Shown: positions 24,914 through 34,247 of the stretch, piece by piece
Position numbering within the stretch: position 1 is the first letter of the stretch
Layout of the letters: each line of letters starts with the position of its first letter
NCBI RefSeq assembly: GCF_000224065.1
Contig: NZ_AFWT01000010.1
Coordinates: forward strand, 1-64,000
DNA from: Thiorhodococcus drewsii AZ1
GTDB taxonomy: Bacteria > Pseudomonadota > Gammaproteobacteria > Chromatiales > Chromatiaceae
Direction of reading: 5' to 3'
Length of the DNA stretch: 64,000 bases
Position numbers and translations under genes: made by a program
Notes under the pieces: model-generated
Seen by the model: only the letters and a program-made list of their open reading frames with translations
Databases searched by the model: none
What the model was told of the DNA's origin: nothing

Positions 24914-26167
24914 TCAACTCGGTGGTTGTCGGTACAGCGGTCGCTCGTCGATGCGCTGGTCGATGTGGGCGATCGTCTCGCGATAGAGACGCGCCTTGTC
25001 GTCGCCGAAATCGGTGATGAATTGCTGTCGGTCCATGCCCTCCGGCAGACCCTCGATGCGCGGCATGAAGTCGTCCTCGGTGAGTCCCTTGGCGGCGGCG
25101 CGCTGGAGCCAGCGGGCATCTTCCGGGTTGCCGGTCGCGAGCTTGGCTAGCCGGATTCCGGAGCGGTTGGCCGCCATGTCGGGGAAGCTGAATCCGCTGC
25201 CCCCCTTGGAGTCCGACATCTCCTTGTACCAGCCGATCAGGCCGGAGAAGGTGCTACTGCCCTGGATGGCGATCGCTGCAGAAGCGGCGAAGTGCTGGCT
25301 CAGATCGTGCCGGCCGCGCAGCACCACGGTGCGCGGGCGCGTGGAGACCTTGGGGGTGCTCTCTTGGCTCGGGTCGCGGATGGTCTGACCGTTGACGTAG
25401 GCCGCCAGGACCATGAACACCGCGCGGTTCTCTTGGATCGGATCCGCGCTCTTCGAGCGCTCGCCCGCCGTGGCGAAGAGATGGGACAGCAGATCCGCGA
25501 GCGGGATGTTCTGGGGCTGTGGATGCTCGGCGGCCCAGCGGTTCAGATCCTCCTGATAGCGCAGCAGCCGTGGCAGGTCGGCCGCAGCCAGCATCCCGCT
25601 GCCGATGCGCTCCATCAGATCCGGGCGCCAGGCATAGGTCAGGGCGAGACGATCCGGCTCAATGCTGAGATCGCGCAGCAGCTCGCTGTGGTCGACGGAC
25701 GACAGGACACGGTCGGCCAGTGACTGGATCAGCGCGCTGGGAACGGGGAGTCCGGCCAGACGGGCCGATTCGATGATCGGTAGATGCCCGGTTTCGACCA
25801 GATCGAATTGCAGGTTGAGATAGCCTTGGACCAGATCCCAGGGCAGAGACAGGGATGCCTTGATGTGTGCCCTGCCGTCGTCGAGATGGATGTGCGCCTG
25901 TCCGGGGCCGAGCTTATCGAGCAGTTCATTGGCGATCAGGTTGAGCTCGCGCTCGGACAGGTCCAGGTGGATCCACTGGCCGGGTTTGTTGGCCGAAGGG
26001 CGATGTTGCAGCAGCCAGTTTCGGGTCCAGGCGCGCTCTCCGGCGGTGAGGCTCTCGTCCTCGGGGACGACTGCGTGGCGGTCGTGATACACCATGACCC
26101 CCAGGACCAGTGCCAGGAGTAGCATTGGGGTCAGCAGCCAACCCAAGACCTTGAGCAAAGAACGCAT
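24914..26167 (-). CDS. Conserved envelope protein of unknown function
   Basis: A 417-residue protein with one N-terminal membrane segment (LLTPMLLLALVLGVMVY) and a large, presumably periplasmic domain. I do not recognise a named family. A notable conserved-looking stretch is QHFAASAAIAIQGSSTFSG followed by SFPDMAANRSGIRLAKLA and a Tyr/Asp-rich end (DFGDDKARLYRETIAHIDQRI). No catalytic motif is evident, though the shape suggests peptidase-like membrane-bound proteins of Gammaproteobacteria. The start MRSLLKVLG places the membrane helix at the usual distance. Converges on comF with the heptamer array between. Confidence 0.6.
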   Translation of the reverse strand: MRSLLKVLGWLLTPMLLLALVLGVMVYHDRHAVVPEDESLTAGERAWTRNWLLQHRPSANKPGQWIHLDLSERELNLIANELLDKLGPGQAHIHLDDGRAHIKASLSLPWDLVQGYLNLQFDLVETGHLPIIESARLAGLPVPSALIQSLADRVLSSVDHSELLRDLSIEPDRLALTYAWRPDLMERIGSGMLAAADLPRLLRYQEDLNRWAAEHPQPQNIPLADLLSHLFATAGERSKSADPIQENRAVFMVLAAYVNGQTIRDPSQESTPKVSTRPRTVVLRGRHDLSQHFAASAAIAIQGSSTFSGLIGWYKEMSDSKGGSGFSFPDMAANRSGIRLAKLATGNPEDARWLQRAAAKGLTEDDFMPRIEGLPEGMDRQQFITDFGDDKARLYRETIAHIDQRIDERPLYRQPPS

Positions 26168-26261
26168 CCGATTGTTCCGTTGAGTATCGAATTGAAGAGG
26201 GCCGAATCATGACATCAGAATGGCCGGAGTGGCTGCCATGAGCCGAGTTGGAGACAGCGCC

Positions 26262-26810
26262 ATGCGCTCGAATATCCGTCCTTTCGAGGGCAGGTCGCCC
26301 CTGATCGCCGAGAATGCCTGGGTGGATGATACCGCCGTAGTCATCGGCGACGTGACCTTGGGCGCCGAGTCGTCCATCTGGCCACTCTGCGTGGTGCGCG
26401 GCGACATCCACCGCATCGAGATCGGCGCTCGGACCAATATTCAGGACGGAAGCGTGCTGCATGTCTCGCACGACAGCCAGTTCATGCCGGGCGGTGCGCC
26501 GCTCATCATTCATGACGGGGTGACTGTCGGTCATCAGGTGGTGCTGCATGGCTGCGAGATCCAGGACCATTGTCTGGTCGGCATCGGCGCACGCGTTCTG
26601 GATCGGGCCGTTCTCAAGCCTCGGACCATGCTGGGTGCGGGTGCCTTGGTCACGCCGGGGCAGGTTCTCGACGGCGGATTCCTCTGGCTCGGTGCCCCAG
26701 CTAGACGTGCGCGCGCACTGACCGATCGCGAACTCGAATACCTGGACTACGTGGCCGACAACTATGTGCGACTGATCGCCCGCTATCGGGACGGGGCGAA
26801 GTCGGTCTGA
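26262..26810 (+). CDS. Gamma-class carbonic anhydrase-like hexapeptide protein (YrdA/PaaY family)
   Basis: Left-handed beta-helix protein of 182 residues, trimeric in known relatives, with zinc at subunit interfaces. The family core is intact: VIGDVTLG, SIWPLCVVRGD, IGARTNIQDGSVLHV. Metal-ligand histidines lie in VLHVSHD and VGHQVVLHG. GAPARRARALTDRE marks the C-terminal helix. ATG at 26262 follows GGAG at 8 bases and matches the family's usual beginning; ATGs at 26238 (also with GGAG) and 26220 are possible. Catalytic activity as a carbonic anhydrase varies in this family. Confidence 0.9.
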   Translation: MRSNIRPFEGRSPLIAENAWVDDTAVVIGDVTLGAESSIWPLCVVRGDIHRIEIGARTNIQDGSVLHVSHDSQFMPGGAPLIIHDGVTVGHQVVLHGCEIQDHCLVGIGARVLDRAVLKPRTMLGAGALVTPGQVLDGGFLWLGAPARRARALTDRELEYLDYVADNYVRLIARYRDGAKSV

Positions 26811-26865
26811 CGCCAGCTCCGATGTTCTCGGATTGCGCTTCGCTTCATCCGGACTACGGGTGGCG

Positions 26866-27756
26866 TCAAGCCGCTGGTGTTTCCTCGATGCGATCGACGT
26901 CCACCGCGACCATCAGGTCTTGCGTTCCGCCGCCATAGAAGATCCCGCGCAGTGGCGTGACGTCTTGGAAGTCACGTCCGATGGCGGTCGTGATGTGCTG
27001 TTCGCCTGGGACCTGATCGTTGGTCGGGTCGAAATCGACCCAGCCGATGTCCGGAATCAGGACCGAGAACCAGGCGTGGGAGGCGTCCGCTCCCTGGAGT
27101 TTGACCTGGCCGGGCGGCGGCAGGGTTTCGAGGTATCCGCTGACATAGCGTGCGGCGACGCCCAGTCCTCGGAGTCCGGAAATAGCGAGATGGGCGAAGT
27201 CTTGGCAGACGCCGCGACGATTGGCCATGACCTCGGCGACTGGAGTCGTCACGGTGGTCGAGGCGGGGTCGTACTCGAACTCGTGATAGATGCGTCCCAT
27301 GAGGTCGAGCGTGGCCTCCAGAATGGGACGGCCCGGTGTGAAGGATAGGGCGGCGTAGTCGCGCGCGGCCGGGTCCAGCGGAATCTGTGGCGAGGGCAGG
27401 GTGAAGATCCGGGCCTCGACCATGAGACCGTCGCCCTTGTCGTACAGGCGTTCGACGGCGCGTTCCCAATCCGGTGTTTTGTCTTCCTCGGGTAGCGGGA
27501 AGGGTGTCACCTCGACCTCGCTCTGAGCCGTCACCTCAAGGGCGTCGTGGGCCTGCTGTATCGAGAAATAATTGACTCGGTTGCCGAAGAAGTCCTCGTG
27601 CTCGCGCGCGACCGCTGGCCAGGGGCTGACTCTCACGGTGGATGCCAGGCATTGCTGTCGACGCGATTGGATGGGCTTCAGGTGCGCGATGCTATGGCAG
27701 AGCGAGACGGTCTCGGCGTATTCGTAGCGTGTGACGTGCTGAATGCGGAACTTCAT
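26866..27756 (-). CDS. Transglutaminase-like cysteine protease
   Basis: A 296-residue protein with the bacterial transglutaminase N-terminal beta domain (MKFRIQHVTRYEY start) and a transglutaminase core. Catalytic Cys is in RRGVCQDFAHL, His in ADASHAWFSV and Asp in GWVDFDPTND. Such genes almost always travel with circularly permuted ATP-grasp and alpha-E genes and are predicted to act on a small peptide-like product. The ATG overlaps the stop of the fusion gene upstream by 4 bases (ATGA), so the two are translationally coupled. Confidence 0.93.
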   Translation of the reverse strand: MKFRIQHVTRYEYAETVSLCHSIAHLKPIQSRRQQCLASTVRVSPWPAVAREHEDFFGNRVNYFSIQQAHDALEVTAQSEVEVTPFPLPEEDKTPDWERAVERLYDKGDGLMVEARIFTLPSPQIPLDPAARDYAALSFTPGRPILEATLDLMGRIYHEFEYDPASTTVTTPVAEVMANRRGVCQDFAHLAISGLRGLGVAARYVSGYLETLPPPGQVKLQGADASHAWFSVLIPDIGWVDFDPTNDQVPGEQHITTAIGRDFQDVTPLRGIFYGGGTQDLMVAVDVDRIEETPAA

Positions 27757-30338
27757 GAGGGCGTCGTCCCTGTCCGGCGCAACAGGCTGTGTGGCTGTTC
27801 TTCGTGACGGAAGTATTGGGCAGTGATGGCGTTGGAGAGTGCCGCTAGTCCCTGATCGAGATTGACCAGCAGCTTGGAGAGCGCGGTTCGACGCAGTCCC
27901 TGTTTTTCGACCTGGATGAGTTGATTGATCTCGGCGAGTCGGATGTCCGTCAGGCTTTTGAGCACCACCTTTTCAGCCGGTGTCCGTCCCATCGCCAGAT
28001 CGCCCTTGGGCAAGTCGGCGACCAGCTTGGATAGCATGGCGAACTGGTAGGCGAGGGCGCGTGGATTGCCCTCGTCCTGGAGCACCAGATCCAGCAGCGC
28101 GCCGACGCGGGTGCCGCCTCGGTAACGGCGGCGGTAGGTGATGAGGCTGTCGCTGATCCCCAGCACCGCCTCGATCAGCATGTTTTCGTCCTGCTCGCTC
28201 GCCACGGGGACCAGGGTGGATTGCAGTAGGCTGGCGATGGAGGTTCCGCGTTCGAGCCGTCTGCCGGTTTCGAGGAAATGCCAACCCTCGTTGTGTGTCA
28301 TGTTCTCCTGGCTCAGACCGGAGAAGGCGACCAGCGAGGTGACCAGCGGGTCGAGTTCGTCGAGTGCCTGGGAGAGCTGGGTTGGCGGGTGCTCCGAGAG
28401 GCTGCCGAGCAGTCGCTCGATGTCGCTGATGATGCGCCAGGTGTCGACCGAGAGACGGTCGCGCACCGAGTAGGCGGCCTGTCCCAGCGCCTCCAGCGTG
28501 CGCGGGAGTCCGCCGACCTTGGTGCGGTCGGAGATGAGCGCAAGCAGCTCGGGAACCGGATCGATCAGGCGCTTATCGGCGCCTTTGCCGATGAAGCCGG
28601 GAAGGGACTGGGTTTGGTTGGTGATCGCCTCCAGCAGCGAGCGCAGACAGGAGGCATTCCCCTCGGCGATTCGGTAATCGCCGCGTTCGGAGAACTTGAA
28701 GATGGTGATGCGCAGCAGCCGCACCAGGCCCTCCGCGCGCTCGGCGTAGCGACCGATCCAGAACAGATTGTCGGCGACGCGGCTGGAGACGGCGCTCTCC
28801 TGGATGACGGCTGGAGTCTGCATCTCGGCGGTCGGCAGCAGACTCTCCTGGCGCTCCGGCTCGGAGGCCAGGACCCAGACGTCCTTGCCCAGTCCGCCGA
28901 GTTGGGTCGAGAGCAGCGTTGCGTCATGGCTCATGGCCACGCGTCCGAGTCCGCCCGGCATGACCGCGTAGCCTTCTTCCTCGGCGATCAGGAAGGTGCG
29001 CAGCACGCTCGGTCGGGGTTCGAGCCGTTGCCCGATCAGGGCCGGGGCCGTCGAGGGCTGGATGCGCTCCTGGGCGATATAGCCGCCTGGGTTGCGCTTA
29101 ATCGAGGCGATCAGCGCGTCACGTGCGGCGGGCTCCATCGCGGCGGGGAACAGCGGGTGCTCATCGGATGTGCGGATGCAGGAACGGATGGTCAGGCGGT
29201 CGAGGTCGTCCAGCACCCGGGCGAGCGAGTCCGGGTCGCCACACCACCAGGTTGGGATGTCGGGGAGCAACAGGGACTCACCGAGCAGGCGCTGACAGAG
29301 CGCGGGCAGGAAGGCCATGAAGGCTGGGTGCTCCAGCACGCCACTGCCCAGCGCGTTGGCCAGCATCACGTTTCCGGCCCGCGCGGCCTGAACCAGCCCG
29401 GGCGCACCCAGCAGCGAATCCTCGCGCAGTTCGAGCGGATCGCACCAGGCATCGTCGACGCGGCGCAGCACAGCGTCGATGCGTTCCAGTCGGCCAAGCG
29501 TGCGCAGCCAGATGGCTCCGTCGCGTACCGAGAGATCGCCGCCTTGAACCAGGGTGTAGCCTAGATAGTTGGCGAGATAGGCGTGCTCGAAATAGGCCTC
29601 GTTCTGTGGGCCGGGCGTGAGCACCACGACGCGTGCCTCGTCGCCTCGATGGGGCGCGAGTCGGGCCATGGTTTGGCGCATGGAACGGAAGAATCCGGCC
29701 AGTCGATGCACGTGCGAGTCGCGGAACAGACTGGGGATGACGCGTGAGAGCACAACCCGGTTCTCCAGCGCGTAGCCGGCACCGAGTGGGCTCTGGGTGC
29801 GATCGCCGATGACGCGCCAGCGTCCGTCCGGAGTGCGGGTGAGGTCGGCAGCGTAATGGATGAGTGGGCGCCCGCCCGAGATATCGATGCCATGGCAGGG
29901 CAAAAGATAGCCGGGGTCGCCGTCGATCAGTTCGGCGGGCAGCAGGCCCAGCCGCAAGAGCTCGCGTGGGCCATAGAGATCCGCGAGGATGAGGTTGAAC
30001 AGCTCGGCGCGCTGGATGAGTCCACGCTCCAGGTCGGCCCACTCCTCGCTGCGGATCAGCAGCGGGAGCAGATCCAGCTCCCAGGGGCGCGACATACCGC
30101 GCGGGTCGCCGTTGAGGTTGTAGGTGACCCCATTGTCGCGAACGAGTCGGGATGCCTCGCGCCAGCGCTCTTCTATCCCGGTCGGGCCGAGCGTGCGCAG
30201 CGCGTCCAGCAGGTACTGCCAGTGCGGACGCACCTCGCCCTCGGCGGTGCGCATCTCGTCGAAGCAGTCGGCAAGCGGGGTGTAGGCATCGACCAGGCCC
30301 GATGATTCGGGTATGGGCGCAAGATCGGGGACTGACAT
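27753..30338 (-). CDS. Circularly permuted ATP-grasp / alpha-E domain fusion protein
   Basis: An 861-residue fusion. The N-terminal 480 or so residues are a circularly permuted ATP-grasp domain (DUF404/DUF407): RGMSRPWELDLLPLLI, VIGDRTQSPLGAGYALENR, RVDDAWCDPLELREDSLLG and YIAQERIQPSTAP are typical. The C-terminal 330 or so form the alpha-E domain (DUF403), an all-helical module beginning NLFWIGRYAERAEGLVRLLR. In many genomes these are separate genes. ATP-grasp members form amide bonds, so this pair plus the coupled transglutaminase is predicted to make and process a peptide or peptide tag; nothing is biochemically established. ATG at 30338 (MSVPDLAPIP) is preferred; the frame is open 14 codons more. 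Confidence 0.92.
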   Translation of the reverse strand: MSVPDLAPIPESSGLVDAYTPLADCFDEMRTAEGEVRPHWQYLLDALRTLGPTGIEERWREASRLVRDNGVTYNLNGDPRGMSRPWELDLLPLLIRSEEWADLERGLIQRAELFNLILADLYGPRELLRLGLLPAELIDGDPGYLLPCHGIDISGGRPLIHYAADLTRTPDGRWRVIGDRTQSPLGAGYALENRVVLSRVIPSLFRDSHVHRLAGFFRSMRQTMARLAPHRGDEARVVVLTPGPQNEAYFEHAYLANYLGYTLVQGGDLSVRDGAIWLRTLGRLERIDAVLRRVDDAWCDPLELREDSLLGAPGLVQAARAGNVMLANALGSGVLEHPAFMAFLPALCQRLLGESLLLPDIPTWWCGDPDSLARVLDDLDRLTIRSCIRTSDEHPLFPAAMEPAARDALIASIKRNPGGYIAQERIQPSTAPALIGQRLEPRPSVLRTFLIAEEEGYAVMPGGLGRVAMSHDATLLSTQLGGLGKDVWVLASEPERQESLLPTAEMQTPAVIQESAVSSRVADNLFWIGRYAERAEGLVRLLRITIFKFSERGDYRIAEGNASCLRSLLEAITNQTQSLPGFIGKGADKRLIDPVPELLALISDRTKVGGLPRTLEALGQAAYSVRDRLSVDTWRIISDIERLLGSLSEHPPTQLSQALDELDPLVTSLVAFSGLSQENMTHNEGWHFLETGRRLERGTSIASLLQSTLVPVASEQDENMLIEAVLGISDSLITYRRRYRGGTRVGALLDLVLQDEGNPRALAYQFAMLSKLVADLPKGDLAMGRTPAEKVVLKSLTDIRLAEINQLIQVEKQGLRRTALSKLLVNLDQGLAALSNAITAQYFRHEEQPHSLLRRTGTTPS

Positions 30339-30418
30339 AAAGAGGCTCGTTCGGCAGTGCGGACTGTATCGATTAGACACGTCTCGCCGAGGGGGTGCAA
30401 GGAGCGAGACTCAGAGGC

Positions 30419-33310
30419 TTAACTTTCGTAGGTACGCGAGCGACTAGGCGCGCGATTCGGATCCAGCAGCGCCTGGATCTCGGCGGCGCAGAGCGGTTCA
30501 CCGCACAGGTCGCCCAGTGCCTGGTTGCAGCCCATGTTCGACAGCAGATTGAATTGCTTGTCCGAGCGGACACCGTCGGCCCGCGTGGTGAGGTTGAGTG
30601 CCTGAGCCATGTTGATGACGGCCTGGACCACGGCCTGGTCATGCACCGACTCCGAGAGGCACTCGACGAAATCCGCATGAATGCCGAGCGTCCTGATCGG
30701 CAGTCGCTGGAGTACGGCGGGCGCGGTCCAACCGGCACCTACCTCGGACAGACTGGTGAGGATTCCGAGACGATTCACTCCGCTGAAGACCTCGGCGATC
30801 TGTTCGCGGTGCTTCACCAGCAGCGATTCGCTGAATTCGAGTTCCAGTCGGTGCGCGATCAGGGGATGCTGCTTGGTCAACAGCGTGAGTGTTTTGACCA
30901 GATCGCCCCGGACGAGCTGGGCCTCCGAGATGCCGATCAGCATCGATTCCAGCGGCAGTCCCCGCGAGAGCCAGGCCTGCAATTGTTCGCAGGCGGTGTG
31001 CAGGGTCAGCTGGCCCAATTCCAGGAGTAGGCCGCTGTCGTTGGTCAGCAGTGGGAAGCGTTCGGGAGGGATCAGTCCCAATTCGCGCTGCGCCCAATGG
31101 AGTCTGGCCTGAACGGCGCTGCAATCCTTGTTCAGCAGATGTTGCCCAACGCGGTAGAGCACCTTGAATTCGTTCTTGCGAAGCCCGTTTCGCATCAGTT
31201 CGACCATGCCCTGTTGGTCGTTGATCGGCTCGGTCGGTCCGCTGGTCGCGATGCGGAAGCCGTTGCGTCCCTGACGCTTGACGAGGCGTAGCGCCGATTC
31301 GGCGCGGGCGACGATCGTTTGTCGCTCGATATCGGATCCCGTATTGAAGGCAATGCCGATGCTGACGGTGACGAACATCTCGTGGCCGTTGACCCAGATG
31401 GTCGCCCCGAGCGTGGACTGAAGCCGGCGGGCGATCTCCTCGACCTCCTTGGGGTCGGCGATATCCTCGATGATCAGGGCGAACTGGTCCGCGCGCAGTC
31501 GTGCCAAGGTATCGGAGGGACGGACGGTCTCGCGTAGACGGAAGGCGATCGCGCGCAGGAGTTCGTCGCCGATGTGATGCCCCAGACTGCTGTTGATATG
31601 CGAAAAGCGATCCAGATCCACCAGCAGGGTTGCGACCAGCGCGCCCTTATGTAGCCCCAGATCAAGCGCATGATCCAGTCGCGACTCGAACAGCAACCGG
31701 TTGGGCAGCTTGGTCAGTGCATCGTAATGGATCAGATGCTCGGCCCGTCGCGGGGCCGCGCCGAGGCTTGCGGTGCTCTCGGCAAAGACGCCGACAAAAT
31801 TCACCACTCTGTTGCGCGAATCCTGGATGCTGCGGATGGTCAGCTTCTGCCAGTAGATCTCGCCGTCCTTGCGGCGGTTCCAGATTTCGCCTTGCCAGAA
31901 ACCGGTCCGAAGCAGTTGCCGCCACATGCGCACGAAAAAACGTTTGGGGTGCCAATTGGAGTTCAGCAGATTGGGCTTGTTGCCAACGACCTCGGCCGCC
32001 GTGTATCCGGTGATCTGCGAAAAGGCCGAGTTCACCGAGACGATGGTGCCATCCATGTCCGTGATGACGACGCCTTCCGAGGTGGAGGCATAGACAGCGG
32101 CCGACTGGCGCAGCCGGAGTTCGGACCCGCGTAGTTGCGTGACATCGCGGATATTGATGACGATTCCGGCCACGGCTCCCTGACCGTCGAGATGGGGGAA
32201 GAGGCGAACCTCGGCATCGCGTGGCTGGCCATTGCGTCCGATCTCGCGGATGTCCTCGACGACGATGTCTTGGCGATCGAGGCAGCGGCCCAGACTGCGG
32301 TAGAGCAGGGCGGTCAATGGTCCGTCGCCGCAGACATCCTTGAAGGGGTAACCGATGTTATTCGGGGCCTGCAATCGGTGGGCTGCACGCAGGAAGGGCG
32401 TGTTCGCGGCCAGCAGACGGCAGCCTCTGTCGACGTAGGCGATTCGGTCCGGGGACGAGGACACGATATCGGCGTAGCGCGCGAGTTCTTGCTCGACCTT
32501 GCAGCGTTCTGTGACGTCCATGACTACGCCATGCATCCGACCGGCCGAGGGAACCTCGTTCGTATTCATCTGGCCGGTGGATTCGAACCAGCGTATCTCG
32601 CCGTTCGCGTCAGGGACGCGAAAGCGGATGAGAACGGGCTCTGACGTCTCGCGTGCATGCCGGACTGCGGCGCGCACCTGATCGCGATCCGCTGGCAGGA
32701 TCCGCTGGATGACGTCGTCGTGGTCGATCGTTTCATCCGCTGAAAAGCCCCAAAGATCCCACCAGGTTTGCGGTGCATGGATACGCCTGGTTGCAAGCTC
32801 CAGCTCCCAACGGGCGGCTCGGACCAGTGAGAGTGCTTCGTCCGTTGCAGTGGCGGGTGTGGCGCCCGTTTGGTCCGTCGCGTGGCGGAGAATGATTGCG
32901 AGTAGTCTTAGATACCCCTCGGTCGCGTCCGGTATGCGAGAGACGGAGATCGATGCGAACAAGGTTCCGCCGCGCTGGAGGATAAAGCGGACGTCCAGTT
33001 CCAGCCGCTGCGTCGCGTCGTCGCTCAGAAGCGGGTTCAAGGCGTCGTCGATCGGGGTGAGCAGCAATTCCTCGAATGTCGTCCCCGACACCTGTTCTCG
33101 TGTGTGGCCCAGGAGATCAAGCAAGGCGGCATTTGCCTCCAGCACTGAGAGCTGGTGATCCAGGATGAGCGCGCCCATGGGGAGGGCGGCGAGGAGGGGG
33201 GATGAGTCGAGGTTAGACACGTATGAAGCGCGAGACCAAGGCTGGCGGATTGGAAAGATGGGTCTTGGATGACTTAAGGTGCTCGTCGACCTCAGCGCTT
33301 GATTATACAC
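30419..33310 (-). CDS. PAS-containing protein with degenerate GGDEF and degenerate EAL domains
   Basis: A 963-residue cytoplasmic signalling protein. It carries about four PAS regions (roughly 40-150, 165-275, 280-390 and 405-530), then a GGDEF-like and an EAL-like domain. The GGDEF signature reads RADQF near residue 605, and EAL reads QAR in QARLHW near 734. The metal and substrate residues of active EAL (DDFGTG, the KID Lys, EGVE) are replaced (SEVGAGW, IHADF, ADGVR). Neither domain should make or cleave cyclic-di-GMP; a role as receptor or regulator is likely. Start is GTG at 33310. Whether the first 30 residues are translated is uncertain. Confidence 0.88.
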   Translation of the reverse strand: MYNQALRSTSTLSHPRPIFPIRQPWSRASYVSNLDSSPLLAALPMGALILDHQLSVLEANAALLDLLGHTREQVSGTTFEELLLTPIDDALNPLLSDDATQRLELDVRFILQRGGTLFASISVSRIPDATEGYLRLLAIILRHATDQTGATPATATDEALSLVRAARWELELATRRIHAPQTWWDLWGFSADETIDHDDVIQRILPADRDQVRAAVRHARETSEPVLIRFRVPDANGEIRWFESTGQMNTNEVPSAGRMHGVVMDVTERCKVEQELARYADIVSSSPDRIAYVDRGCRLLAANTPFLRAAHRLQAPNNIGYPFKDVCGDGPLTALLYRSLGRCLDRQDIVVEDIREIGRNGQPRDAEVRLFPHLDGQGAVAGIVINIRDVTQLRGSELRLRQSAAVYASTSEGVVITDMDGTIVSVNSAFSQITGYTAAEVVGNKPNLLNSNWHPKRFFVRMWRQLLRTGFWQGEIWNRRKDGEIYWQKLTIRSIQDSRNRVVNFVGVFAESTASLGAAPRRAEHLIHYDALTKLPNRLLFESRLDHALDLGLHKGALVATLLVDLDRFSHINSSLGHHIGDELLRAIAFRLRETVRPSDTLARLRADQFALIIEDIADPKEVEEIARRLQSTLGATIWVNGHEMFVTVSIGIAFNTGSDIERQTIVARAESALRLVKRQGRNGFRIATSGPTEPINDQQGMVELMRNGLRKNEFKVLYRVGQHLLNKDCSAVQARLHWAQRELGLIPPERFPLLTNDSGLLLELGQLTLHTACEQLQAWLSRGLPLESMLIGISEAQLVRGDLVKTLTLLTKQHPLIAHRLELEFSESLLVKHREQIAEVFSGVNRLGILTSLSEVGAGWTAPAVLQRLPIRTLGIHADFVECLSESVHDQAVVQAVINMAQALNLTTRADGVRSDKQFNLLSNMGCNQALGDLCGEPLCAAEIQALLDPNRAPSRSRTYES

Positions 33311-33563
33311 GTCGCTGCCGCGTCGACGCCTGCCGCGAAAATGTCGGTATAGGGTGAGCGCGCTATAATATTCCAGGTTTTGGGAGTCGCAGATGGGAGA
33401 CAGTCGGTCGCCGAAATTAGTGTGCGCGTCTTCACACTAACAGATCAAGTCATCGGCTAGGCTTGCGTGTGCAGAGACACTGTCAGCGCCCGCTCACCAC
33501 AGGCCAAGTTAGCGCGACCTCGCCAATCGCCGGTTAGACCCGATATCAACGGAGAAGGGATCA

Positions 33564-34229
33564 ATGCCCACCATTCCGAGCCGTCAGACAAGGAGCATCT
33601 GGCCAAACCGCACCATGCCCCCCCACTTCCGCGCCGGCTTGATCGCCTTCGAAGCGCACGAACGGCGCCGACTGGCTCCGTCCCCAGCCGATCCTCCGCT
33701 CGGTGCGACGATACGGGTTGTACGGTTCCTCCGAGCGCGAGGCATGGCCGGAGTTACGCTGATTGAATTGGTTGTCACCCTTTCGATTGCCGCCATTTTA
33801 ATGACCATTGCTGTGCCGAGTTTTCAAGATCTGATACGCAACAATCGCGCTTCGGCACAGGTCAATGAATTTCTAACCGCCTTGAATTTGGCTCGTACCG
33901 AAGCGGTCAAGCGTGGCGCGTCTGTTTCAGTCTGCTCGTCCACCGACTCCACGACGTGCCGCTCCAGCAGCGTGACCAACTGGGCGGATGGCTGGATTCT
34001 GTACGTCACCGGCTCTAGTCCATTGGACGTGCTGCGCGTCTGGCCCGCCGTGAACGGTACGGCAACCTTCACGGCGACCGCCGGAGAAGTCACCTTTCGT
34101 GGCGCCGGACAAGCCTCAGCCGCCATCACCTTCACCTATACACCAACCGGCTGTACCGGCGATCAACAGCGAACCATCTCCGTTACTGCGGTTGGCCGGG
34201 CCTCTTCAAGCAAGGCGACATGCCCCTGA
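33564..34229 (+). CDS. fimT: Minor pseudopilin FimT (GspH/FimT family)
   Basis: Minor pilin of the type IV pilus, 221 residues as called. Prepilin peptidase would cut after Gly63, before VTLIELVVTLSIAAIL, with the required Glu at +5 (Glu68). The body has the GspH/FimT pattern with a Cys pair (VCSSTDSTTC) and a C-terminal Cys. The leader before the cut is unusually long (63 residues, typically 6-30). AAGGGA lies just ahead of the ATG at 33564, but a shorter leader beginning near residue 54 cannot be excluded. First gene of a fimT-pilV-pilW-pilX-pilY1 run. Confidence 0.88.
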   Translation: MPTIPSRQTRSIWPNRTMPPHFRAGLIAFEAHERRRLAPSPADPPLGATIRVVRFLRARGMAGVTLIELVVTLSIAAILMTIAVPSFQDLIRNNRASAQVNEFLTALNLARTEAVKRGASVSVCSSTDSTTCRSSSVTNWADGWILYVTGSSPLDVLRVWPAVNGTATFTATAGEVTFRGAGQASAAITFTYTPTGCTGDQQRTISVTAVGRASSSKATCP

Positions 34230-34247
34230 TTAGATGATCGAATCGAA

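Noticed and set aside
28278-29564. 428-codon plus-strand frame opposite the ATP-grasp fusion
   Set aside because: Antisense shadow with Gln/Gly/Arg-rich composition typical of reverse frames in GC-rich genes.
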